Of a stretch of 64,000 nucleotides of DNA, positions 57,062 through 64,000 are shown piece after piece (the stretch's first letter is position 1; every line of letters begins with the position of its first letter). The translations under genes and the position numbers were made by a program. The DNA comes from CAVXYG01 sp963706835 (lineage in GTDB: Bacteria > Actinomycetota > Actinomycetes > S36-B12 > GCA-2699445), in the NCBI GenBank assembly GCA_963706835.1, contig CAVPOB010000005.1, forward strand, positions 62,001-126,000, written 5' to 3'. The notes beneath the pieces are model-generated. The model saw only the letters and a list, made by a program, of their open reading frames with translations, made no database searches and was not told the origin of the DNA.

Positions 57062-58288
57062 TCAGGCGCTCAGCGCGGCGGCCAGCCTGTCCGCCAGCAG
57101 CCCGACCTGCCAGGGGCGGGCGCCGAGGTCGGCCATGGCCGCCGCGACGCCGCTGTCCGTGAGGGGCACCGGCGGATCCCAGGAGATGCGGCGCACCACG
57201 TCCGGTGCGACGAGGACTTCGGCGGGAAGGTTCTCAGCCTCGGCGACCTTCAGCACTTCGGCGCGCGCGGCAGCGAATCGAGCGGCCGCTTCGGGGTGCT
57301 TGCCTGACCAGGATCGCGGCGGGGGAGGCCCTTGCTGCGGCCCACGCAGCGCCGGCAGTCCGGTGTCGGGCAGCTCCACTGCGGCGATCACGGCCTGCCA
57401 CCAGAGGCCCAGTCTGCGCTGCTGCCGTTTGAACCCCGGCAGGGCGAGCAGTGCGCGGCGGCTCCCCGGCGCGGCCTCCGCGGCCGCCACGAGCGCGGTG
57501 TCGGGCAGCACCCTTCCGGGCGCCAGGTCCAGGTCGCGGGCGAGGCGGTCGCGTGCCAGCCACAGGGCGCGCAGGATGGCCAGGCTGCGCCGGTCGCGCA
57601 GGCGATGACTGCCCGAGGTGCGCCGCCACGGATCCGGGTGGACGTGCGGCTGCCACTGCACCAGGGCGGCGAACTCCTCCACCGCCCACTCCCACTTGCC
57701 GGCCTCGCGCAGTTGCTGCTCCAGGACGTCGCGCAACTGCAGCAGCAGCTCTACGTCCAGCGCCGCGTAGCGCAAATAGTCCGGCGGCAGCGGTCGGATT
57801 GACCAGTCGGCGGCCCCGTGCCCTTTGGCCAGGTGCCAGCCCAGCAGCGACTCGGTCAGGCTCGCCAGCCCCACTCGCGGCAGGTTCAGCAGCCGCGCGG
57901 CCAACTCGGTGTCGAACAACTGCTGCGGGCGCAGCCCGACGTCGGCCAGGCACGCCAGGTCCTGGGTGGCCGCGTGCAGCACCCACTCGGTCTGCGTGAT
58001 GGCGGAGGCGAACAGCGACAGGTCGGGCAGTGCCTCCGGATCGATCAGCGCGATGCCGCTGCCCGCCCGCTTTGCCTGCACGAGGAAGGCCCGCTGCCCG
58101 TAGCGATGCCCGGATGCGCGCTCCGCGTCGAGCGCGACTGGTCCGCTGCCGCCGCGAAAGGCCCGGGCGACCTCCGCCAGCGACTCCTGCGAATCGCAGA
58201 CCTCGGGCACACCGTCGGCGGGTTCGCGCAGCGTGGGGGCCTGCGGGACCGCCTCGTGCTGGGCGTCGGGACTGAGCGATTCGGACAT
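57062..58288 (-). CDS. rnd: Ribonuclease D-like 3'-5' exonuclease with HRDC domain
   Basis: RNase D trims 3' ends of structured RNAs. The 408-residue protein has the DEDDy exonuclease motifs: ALDAERASG (Asp54, Glu56), LFDTELAARLL and YAALDVELLLQL. A C-terminal HRDC-type helical domain follows (about 215-300). The ATG at 58288 is supported by a TACCGT -10 element seven bases upstream. It follows the LuxR-type gene on the same strand, the usual actinobacterial order with DUF3000 and hemE. Assignment is firm. Confidence 0.92.
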   Translation of the reverse strand: MSESLSPDAQHEAVPQAPTLREPADGVPEVCDSQESLAEVARAFRGGSGPVALDAERASGHRYGQRAFLVQAKRAGSGIALIDPEALPDLSLFASAITQTEWVLHAATQDLACLADVGLRPQQLFDTELAARLLNLPRVGLASLTESLLGWHLAKGHGAADWSIRPLPPDYLRYAALDVELLLQLRDVLEQQLREAGKWEWAVEEFAALVQWQPHVHPDPWRRTSGSHRLRDRRSLAILRALWLARDRLARDLDLAPGRVLPDTALVAAAEAAPGSRRALLALPGFKRQQRRLGLWWQAVIAAVELPDTGLPALRGPQQGPPPPRSWSGKHPEAAARFAAARAEVLKVAEAENLPAEVLVAPDVVRRISWDPPVPLTDSGVAAAMADLGARPWQVGLLADRLAAALSA

Positions 58289-58295
58289 CGCCATT

Positions 58296-58301
58296 ACGGT
58301 A
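58296..58301 (-). promoter_or_regulatory. Leaderless-type -10 element (TACCGT) for the RNase D gene
   Basis: TACCGT on the minus strand is followed by seven bases and the ATG at 58288, supporting a leaderless start. Confidence 0.45.
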
Positions 58302-58332
58302 CTGCCCACAGCGCGCTGGAGGGACGGTTCGC

Positions 58333-59007
58333 TCAGTGCAGCAGGCCGGCCCGCATGCCGCGCGCCACCATCTCCGCCCGGTCCCCGGTGCCGGCCTTGC
58401 GGCCGATCCGGGCCAGGTGGGACTTCACGGTGAGACCGCTGAGGCCGAGCAGTTCGCCGACCTCGTTGTTCGTATGGCCGTCGGCCACAGCCTGCAGGAC
58501 CTGGACCTCACGGGCCGACAGGTCGGCGAGGTCCGGCGTCACCGCGGGGCTGTCCGATGTCGCATGGGTCGGCGGATCGCCGAGCTCCGGGCGACGGATG
58601 TAGCAGCGCACCTTCACGGCGATGGCGGTTCTGATGGCCTCGGCGTCATTGTCCCCGCAGACGATGATCAATCGCCGCCAGCCGCGCTGGCGCAGTTGCG
58701 CGATGAGTTGCAGCACCGGGACGCGGCGGGGCGACGAGCAGATCACGCCCACCCCTGACTCGGCGGGAATCGGGATCGCGCGAAGCAAGTCGGCCGGGCT
58801 GCTCGCGTAGCGCACATCCAGTGCTCCCACGGCCCGCAGCGCAGCATCCACGTGCACGGCAACGGTGGAATCCGGCCTGGCCAGGACGATGACGGAGAAG
58901 GGATGGCTGGCCTGCGGCCCGATCCGCTGGAGAGGCGGCGCGATCGCCCGCTGCGTCGCAGTGCGAGGGGAGGGCGCGCGGATGGGCCGCGCGGTGCCGA
59001 TCACCAT
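58333..59007 (-). CDS. LuxR-family regulator with atypical receiver-like domain
   Basis: This 224-residue protein has a C-terminal LuxR helix-turn-helix (LSAREVQVLQAVADGHTNNEVGELLGLSGLTVKSHLARIG, read in parts at about 163-203). The N-terminal domain has the strand and helix pattern of a response-regulator receiver. However, the place of the phosphorylated aspartate reads GVGVICSSPRR, with no aspartate. No histidine kinase gene is near. Its activity is probably phosphorylation-independent. The ATG at 59007 has GGAGGAGG. It lies between DUF3000 and RNase D genes, a conserved order in streptomycetes. Targets are unknown. Confidence 0.85.
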   Translation of the reverse strand: MVIGTARPIRAPSPRTATQRAIAPPLQRIGPQASHPFSVIVLARPDSTVAVHVDAALRAVGALDVRYASSPADLLRAIPIPAESGVGVICSSPRRVPVLQLIAQLRQRGWRRLIIVCGDNDAEAIRTAIAVKVRCYIRRPELGDPPTHATSDSPAVTPDLADLSAREVQVLQAVADGHTNNEVGELLGLSGLTVKSHLARIGRKAGTGDRAEMVARGMRAGLLH

Positions 59008-59094
59008 CGGGCACCTCCTCCGCCTGCATCCGACTCCCTCAGGTTGCTCCCCGAGCGGCGCTATTGCATGGCGGTGAGGCAGTTCGTTGGCCCG

Positions 59095-59700
59095 TCAGCC
59101 GCGCGGCCGCAGCTGCGCAACCCCCTCGGCATAGGGCTCCAGACCAGTCATCAACTCCATGAGGTCCATCCAAGCGGCGACATGCTCGCGGATGATGCGC
59201 GGGACCGAGTGCTCGTCCATCTGCGGGTGCGGCGCGTCCACCACCGGGGTCCACGATGCCCGGATTTCCAGTTCACCGGTGGCCGGGCGGTCGGCCAGCA
59301 CCCCGAACGACTGCGAGGCGGTCCGCGTCACCGTTCCGCCGAAGGCGGCCACCGCGAGATCACGGGCGCCTAGCGCCTCCTCGACCCAGGTCCAGCCGAT
59401 CTCGACCAGCAGCGGGTCGCCGACCATCTCCTGATCGAGTTCCGCGCTGGCGAACAGCGCCACTCGCCAGGTCCCGCGCCAGGTCTCCTGTCCGGCGGGA
59501 TCGTGCAGAATGAGGAGCTTGCCGTCGCCGCACTCGTGATCGCCGACCGCGACGGACGCGGTGAGCGTGAGGCCGTATGGGGCCAACTTGGTGCGGCCGG
59601 GCCCGGCGTGCACCTCGACCTCCGGCCGGATCGGCAATGCCATCACTTCCTCGGCGACGGCGTCAAAGTGCGCCGCGGCCGGCTGCCGATTGGTCATCAC
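59095..59700 (-). CDS. DUF3000 protein
   Basis: This 201-residue cytoplasmic protein matches DUF3000, a family limited to actinobacteria and nearly always encoded opposite hemE. It has no membrane segment, cysteines beyond one, or catalytic motif I recognise. The GTG at 59700 is supported by a TAGGCT -10 element six bases upstream; an ATG follows immediately. It is divergent from hemE. Function is unknown. Confidence 0.88.
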   Translation of the reverse strand: MMTNRQPAAAHFDAVAEEVMALPIRPEVEVHAGPGRTKLAPYGLTLTASVAVGDHECGDGKLLILHDPAGQETWRGTWRVALFASAELDQEMVGDPLLVEIGWTWVEEALGARDLAVAAFGGTVTRTASQSFGVLADRPATGELEIRASWTPVVDAPHPQMDEHSVPRIIREHVAAWMDLMELMTGLEPYAEGVAQLRPRG

Positions 59701-59706
59701 GCCACG

Positions 59707-59712
59707 AGCCTA
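59707..59712 (-). promoter_or_regulatory. Leaderless-type -10 element (TAGGCT) for the DUF3000 gene
   Basis: TAGGCT on the minus strand is followed by exactly six bases and the GTG at 59700, so the GTG rather than the next ATG is probably the start. Confidence 0.58.
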
Positions 59713-59794
59713 TGCACGGACCCGGCCAATGCCTGTCAGACTCGCGGGGCGGAGGAGGCAGTCGGGGGGTGCGACCATGGTGCTCGGAGGTGCC

Positions 59795-60868
59795 ATGTCA
59801 GCAACGAAGCCGTCGGCGGCATTGCCCGACAACCATCCACTGGCCGGGGCCATGGCGGATGCAGCATTGATCCGTGCGGCGCGCCGTCAGCCTGGTCGGC
59901 GCCCGGTGTGGTTCATGCGGCAGGCCGGGCGCTCGCTGCCGGAGTACCGCCGGATCAGGCAGGGCGTGGCCATGCTCGACGCCTGCTTCCAGCCGGACCT
60001 CATCGCCGAGATCACGATGCAACCGGTGCGGCGGCACAACGTGGATGCCGCGATCCTCTTCAGCGACATCGTGGTCCCGCTGCGGGCCGCCGGGGTGGAC
60101 CTGGACATCGTGGCCGGAGTCGGCCCTGTCGTGGCGCGTCCGGTGCGCACGCGCGCCGACGTGGAACGCATCGCGCCGTTGGCGCCGGACTCGGTCGCGG
60201 CGGTCGCGGCCGGCGCGGCCGCGGTGGTGGCCGAGTCTGCGGTGCCGCTCATCGGCTTCGCCGGTGCCCCGTTCACGCTGGCCTCCTACCTCATCGAGGG
60301 CGGCCCGAGCCGCACCTACGCGCGCACGAAGGCGCTGATGCACGCCGACCCCGACCTCTGGGACGACCTCGCCGGGCGTCTGGCCGACATCGCTTCGACC
60401 TTCCTGCGGGTGCAGGTGATGGCGGGGGCGAGTGCGGTGCAGCTGTTCGATTCGTGGGCCGGGGCCCTGTCGCTGGCCGACTACCGCCGCTTCGTCCTGC
60501 CGCACAGCGCCGCGGTGTTCGCGTCCATCGCAGACCTCGGCGTGCCGCGGATCCACTTCGGCGTCGGCACGGGGGAGTTGCTGGCGGCCATGGGCGAGCC
60601 GCAGGTGGAGGTGGTCGGCGTGGACTTCCGGACCAGCCTGCCGGACGCCGCACAGCGGATCGGTACTGACCGGGCGCTGCAGGGCAATCTCGACCCCGCC
60701 CTGCTTGGCGCCGGCAATGAGGTACTGCGCCGAGAGGTCGACCGCATCCTGCAGGAGGGCGACGGGCTGCCCGGCCACATCTTCAACCTCGGGCACGGCG
60801 TGCCTCCGGACACCGATCCGGATGTGTTGACCAGGATCGTCGATTGGGTGCACGAGTTGCGGCCGTAG
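59795..60868 (+). CDS. hemE: Uroporphyrinogen decarboxylase
   Basis: HemE decarboxylates uroporphyrinogen III to coproporphyrinogen III. The 357-residue protein has the signature RPVWFMRQAGRSLPEYR and GFAGAPFTLASYLIEGG, and FNLGHGVPPDTDPD at the end. The ATG at 59795 has GGAGG at four bases and is preferred over the ATG at 59777. It starts the heme block with hemG and hemQ, which act next in the coproporphyrin-dependent route. A hairpin spans its stop codon. Confidence 0.96.
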   Translation: MSATKPSAALPDNHPLAGAMADAALIRAARRQPGRRPVWFMRQAGRSLPEYRRIRQGVAMLDACFQPDLIAEITMQPVRRHNVDAAILFSDIVVPLRAAGVDLDIVAGVGPVVARPVRTRADVERIAPLAPDSVAAVAAGAAAVVAESAVPLIGFAGAPFTLASYLIEGGPSRTYARTKALMHADPDLWDDLAGRLADIASTFLRVQVMAGASAVQLFDSWAGALSLADYRRFVLPHSAAVFASIADLGVPRIHFGVGTGELLAAMGEPQVEVVGVDFRTSLPDAAQRIGTDRALQGNLDPALLGAGNEVLRREVDRILQEGDGLPGHIFNLGHGVPPDTDPDVLTRIVDWVHELRP

Positions 60869-60876
60869 CCGCAACT
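60855..60876. terminator. Hairpin spanning the hemE stop codon
   Basis: AGTTGCGGC and GCCGCAACT form a perfect nine-base stem around CGTA; the hemE stop (TAG) straddles the loop. It lies in the gap between convergent hemE and the DUF4349 gene, and so may terminate hemE. Confidence 0.5.
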
Positions 60877-60975
60877 GTGCGTCACGAAGCGGGGAGTCTC
60901 CGGCCCGGCTCTGCTGAACGCACACGAAAACCACCGGTCTGGGGTCCGTTTGGCCGACCGTTTCGGCGGTTTGCG

Positions 60976-62018
60976 TTACCGCTCGGCAGCGACCTCCTCG
61001 GACTGGTCGGCACCATGACGCTCCGTAGCCGGATCTGGGGAGGTGCCCTCCGGTGAGCGGCGAGCGCGGCGACGCCACAGCCAGCCTGTCGGCAGCGCCA
61101 GGAGCCCGGCCAGCAAGAGGAACGGCAGCGCCCAGCCCAGCGCGGTGAGGACGCCTGCGCCGAACGACACCAGTGCGTCCGCGCCGGCCCGCAGCCCGCC
61201 CCAGAACCCGGCCGGTTGCGACCCCGGTGCCGCGTCGGCGGTGAGGGTCGTGGTCACGGTGGCCATCGCCACCTGATCTGCCAGGGTCGCCTGCTGTGCC
61301 AGCAGCGACTCCAACTCCGCCTGGCGAGTGGCGATCTGCGACTCCAGCGCGACGATGTCGGTCAGCGTCTCGGCCCGGGCCATCAGGGCGTTCAACCGGT
61401 CCAGGCTGGCGCGGGCCGCTTCCGTGCGGGCATCGACATCGGCGATGCGGGCGCCGACATCGACCGCGCTGCGGTTGCGCCACGACTCCGTGCCCAGGCC
61501 CGAGGCGAAGCCCAGCAGGCCATCGACCGCACCAAGTGGGGCACGGTAGGTGATCGTGCTGTGGGCGCCGCCGCACTGCTCGCGACGCCAGGGTATCGAG
61601 GAGTGGCTCGGGGCATGCGTCGCCGGAGTGTGGTGGTTTCGGCGCTGACGTACCCCCCGGCGGCGGTGATCTCGGCAAGCAGCAGGCGCGCGGCCGCGGA
61701 GACGTCGTCCACGACAACCTCCTGCGTCGCGGTCACGACCAGCCGTTGCGCGTCCGGCAGGACACGGGCATCTGGTGCCGCTGCATCTGCATCGGCTTGC
61801 ACCGGTATGCCGAACTCGGGCTCGGCCGGCCCCGCGCGATCCGCCGTCTCGGGGGTGCCGGACCACATCAGCGCTGCAGCGGCCGCGCCGGCTACGAGCA
61901 AGGCGAGGGCCGCCAGGAATGCGATGCGCCTGCGCGTTTGGGTTCCCATGCCGTTGGGACGCTGCGGGCCGGTTGCCGGTTCCGCTGCGAGGGAACGGGT
62001 CACCAGCATGATCCCCAT
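60976..62018 (-). CDS. DUF4349 membrane-anchored protein, with two frameshifts
   Basis: This protein has an N-terminal transmembrane segment (RRIAFLAALALLVAGAAAAAL), an extracytoplasmic domain with VTATQEVVVDDVSAAARLLL and a coiled region (LNALMARAETLTDIVALESQ), and a C-terminal transmembrane segment before a basic tail. This is the DUF4349 layout, of unknown function. The frame shifts twice by one extra base, near 61630-61640 and near 61585-61592; correction gives 346 residues and reads CPEPLLDTLASREQCGG across the gap, with two plausible disulfide cysteines. The start is the ATG at 62018 or 62009. Probable sequence errors. Confidence 0.75.
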
Positions 62019-62042
62019 GCCGGAGTCCTGCCGCCGCCGTGG

Positions 62043-62048
62043 CAGGGT
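62043..62048 (+). promoter_or_regulatory. Possible leaderless -10 element (CAGGGT) for hemG
   Basis: CAGGGT keeps the key A and T of the -10 pattern and is followed by exactly six bases and the ATG at 62055. It is weaker than the TANNNT examples. Confidence 0.4.
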
Positions 62049-62054
62049 ATTGCT

Positions 62055-63573
62055 ATGACGAGCCAGCAGATCGCCCGTGCCGGCCGCAGCCCGGACGCGC
62101 CGGTTGATGATGCCAGCACCGCCGGGGCGCATGTGGTCGTGGTCGGTGGCGGTATCGCAGGATTGGCGGCCGCGCACCGGTTGCGGTCTGAGGGTGGGGA
62201 CGGGATCCGCGTCACGCTGGTGGAGGCTTCCTCTCAGGTGGGCGGCAAGTTGCGGGTCAGCCCGATCGCCGGGGTACCGCTGGACGAGGGTGCGGAGGCC
62301 ATGCAGGCCACCCGGCCGGAGGCCATCGGCCTGGCGCGCAGCGTCGGCCTTGTCGACGACATCGAGTATCCGGCGGCAACGGGCGCCGGGCTGTGGATAC
62401 GCGGGGCGATTCGCCGGATGCCGCCGAGCATCATGGGCGTACCGACGGACCTGCGGGCCCTGGCAGCCAGTGGAATCCTGTCCCCGGCGAGCGTGCTGCG
62501 CCTGCCGCTGGAACCCGCCGAAACGCGCTGACTGCCTTCGAGGACGATGTCTCCGTCGGGGCGTACGTCGAGGCGCGCCTCGGCCGCGAGGTGGTGGATA
62601 CGCTGGTCGAGCCGCTGCTCGGCGGCGTGTACGCCGGCCGGGCGGATGCCCTCAGTTTGCGCGCGACAGTGCCGAGCCTGTACCGCGAAGTGCAGCAGGA
62701 GCGCAGCGTGCTGCGAGCGGCCGGGCGCGTGGCCCGCGCCGGCTCGCGCGAGTCCGGTGCACGTCGGGGACCTGTGTTCGCCGGGATCCGCGGCGGGGTG
62801 GGGCGACTGCCCGCTGGCCGTGGCCGCAGACCTTGCCGAGATGGGCGTCGAGGTTCGTACCGACGCGCCGGTGCGATCGCTGCACCGCGACGGCGACGGC
62901 TGGCGGGTCGTGGTCGGCCCGGTGGCCGCGCAGCAGGTGCTCTCCTGCGACGCCGTCGTCTTGGCGGTTCCGGCCTTCAACGCCACCGGACTGTTGTCGC
63001 ACATCGTGCCCTCGGTCACGGCGGACCTCGGTCTCATCAAGCACGCCGGGATGGTCGTGGTCGCGATGGCGTACCGCACCGCAGATGTGCCGGGGCCGTT
63101 GCAGGGCACCGGCTTCCTGGTTCCGCCGTCCGAGCATCGCTCCGTCAAGGGCGTCACCTACAGCTCGGCGAAGTGGTCCTGGGTGGCCACGATGGCACGC
63201 AGCCGGGCCAGCGATGGCCTCACCATCATCAGAGCCTCGTTGGGCCGGTTGGGGGAGGAGTCGCTGCTGGAGCGCGATGACGAGGACCTGGTGGCACTGG
63301 CCGATCGCGACGTGGCCGAGGCCCTGCGGCATCGCCCGGCCGCCCGTCGCCTCGCGCGTGACGCGCTGGCCGCACGCCCTGCCGCAGTACAGCGTGGGCC
63401 ATAACGACCGAATCGATCGCGTCCGGTCACGCGTCGCCGGCGTGCCCGGCCTGGAACTCGCGGGCGCGGCCTTCGACGGGGTCGGGGTGGCTGCGGTCAT
63501 CGGATCCGGCCGCTCGGCGGCGGCCAGCGTCATGCAGCATCTCGCCCAGCGCGCACAATTGACGCATGGCTGA
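62055..63573 (+). CDS. hemG: Coproporphyrinogen/protoporphyrinogen oxidase, with three frameshifts
   Basis: This FAD enzyme (HemY/CgoX class) oxidises coproporphyrinogen III in the actinobacterial heme route. The start has the FAD motif HVVVVGGGIAGLAAAHRL. Later family segments VVDTLVEPLLGGVYAG, GFLVPPSEHRSVKGVTYSS and PHALPQYSVGH appear in different frames. The breaks are near 62505-62535 (one base missing), 62805-62815 (one extra) and 63345-63375 (one extra). Corrected length is 505 residues. The gene is needed for heme and its neighbours are intact, so errors are likelier than decay. The stop overlaps the hemQ start. Confidence 0.88.
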
Positions 63574-64000
63574 CCTTCATCAGAGCGGCAAGCGACCCGG
63601 ACAGGGCAAGGCGGCGCGCGACCTCAACCAGCTGACCCGGTACACGATGTTCTCGGTGTTCGCCGTGGGGGAGCGGCTGCCCTTGGATCGTTCGGGGATC
63701 ATCGAGGAGATCGGCGCTCTCGCGGAGCAGTGGGCCGCCAAGGACGTCGTCGTGCGCGGCTGGTACGACATCGCCGGCATGCGCGCCGACGCCGACGTGC
63801 TGCTGTGGACGCACGGGCCCTCCGCGGATGCCTTGCAGGCCGCCTACCACGATGTCCGGCGCAGCCTGCTGGGACGACATCTGAAGCCGGTGTGGTCCAA
63901 CGTCGGCCTGCATCAGCCCGCGGAGTTCAACAAGTCGCACGTGCCGGCGTTCCTCGCCGGCGAGCGGGCGCGGGGCTATCTGTGCCTGTACCCCTTCGTG
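63566..64000 (+). CDS. hemQ: Coproheme decarboxylase (N-terminal 145 codons; cut by window end)
   Basis: HemQ (ChdC) decarboxylates coproheme to heme b, the last step of the coproporphyrin route. The visible part has LTRYTMFSVFAVGERLP, SNVGLHQPAEFNKSHVPAFL and the beginning of the active-site segment YLCLYPFV. The ATG at 63566 overlaps the hemG stop by eight bases, so the two are cotranscribed. The C-terminal half is beyond the window. The presence of this gene confirms the coproporphyrin-dependent heme pathway. Confidence 0.94.
   Translation, partial: MADLHQSGKRPGQGKAARDLNQLTRYTMFSVFAVGERLPLDRSGIIEEIGALAEQWAAKDVVVRGWYDIAGMRADADVLLWTHGPSADALQAAYHDVRRSLLGRHLKPVWSNVGLHQPAEFNKSHVPAFLAGERARGYLCLYPFV

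Noticed and set aside
59798..61717. Long minus-strand frame opposite hemE and across the DUF4349 gene
   Set aside because: Most of it is antisense to hemE. Only a short piece (about 61590-61635) is the true frame of the DUF4349 gene between its two frameshifts.

Overview
The window is ordinary core chromosome of a high-GC actinobacterium (Actinomycetota). I infer this from the strongly GC-rich third codon positions, an HU protein with a histone-H1-like lysine/alanine tail, DUF4191, DUF3000 and DUF3515 proteins, a CofC/FbiD enzyme for coenzyme F420, an IclR regulator divergent from leuCD, the coproporphyrin-type heme genes (hemE, hemG, hemQ) and many leaderless-type promoters. Genus cannot be fixed from the sequence alone. 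I see no rRNA, tRNA, CRISPR array, insertion sequence, prophage or defence island.

Layout: (1) 1-16752 is the glnA / lipoic acid / 2-oxoacid dehydrogenase region: glnA (cut by the left edge), an RDD membrane protein, a GH31 glucosidase, a DUF4191 protein, lipA, an unknown membrane protein, lipB, a secreted or anchored unknown, a TIGR01777 epimerase, a class 3 lipase, an HMG-CoA reductase, an inositol-phosphatase-like enzyme, the two-lipoyl-domain E2 (sucB/dlaT), lpdA and pepA. Octanoate is attached by LipB, sulfurated by LipA and used on E2, which Lpd re-oxidises. (2) 16827-26255 holds the IclR regulator, leuCD, hupB, cofC, plsC, gpsA, ddl, a DUF3515 lipoprotein, thiL and rpmB. (3) 26492-31554 is a lipid segment: WS/DGAT acyltransferase, acyl-CoA ligase and a DhaL/FakA-type protein. 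(4) 31568-41981 is a housekeeping run on the plus strand: recG, rsmD, coaD, a DivIVA-like coiled-coil protein, DUF177, rpmF, rnc, mutM, a small coiled-coil protein and smc. (5) 42001-46648 pairs two RCK (TrkA-type) proteins with a divergent KimA-like permease and a 23S rRNA/tRNA uridine methyltransferase. (6) 46743-53526 has aconitase, a small unknown, dxs and a PAS-GGDEF-EAL protein. (7) 53593-59700 is a minus-strand series: DUF3000, a LuxR regulator, RNase D, fadA, fadB. (8) 59795-64000 has hemE, a DUF4349 protein, hemG and the start of hemQ.

Two things stand out at window scale. First, at least eleven single-base indels interrupt otherwise perfectly conserved housekeeping genes (lpdA, cofC, the WS/DGAT gene, rpmF, rnc, smc twice, dxs, the DUF4349 gene, hemG three times). 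Several of these genes are normally essential, so the indels are most simply sequence errors; I annotate these genes as whole CDSs with a frameshift note. Second, a TANNNT-type -10 element sits exactly 6 (sometimes 7) bases before the start codon of about a dozen genes, which marks leaderless transcripts and also fixes their start codons. Regulatory sites of note are a four-half-site GlnR-type box upstream of glnA, palindromes between the IclR gene and leuC, and an operator-like palindrome upstream of fadA.

No undescribed system is evident. The most useful leads are the solitary HMG-CoA reductase in a genome that also encodes Dxs, the KimA-like transporter beside two RCK genes, and the unnamed membrane protein that overlaps lipB.
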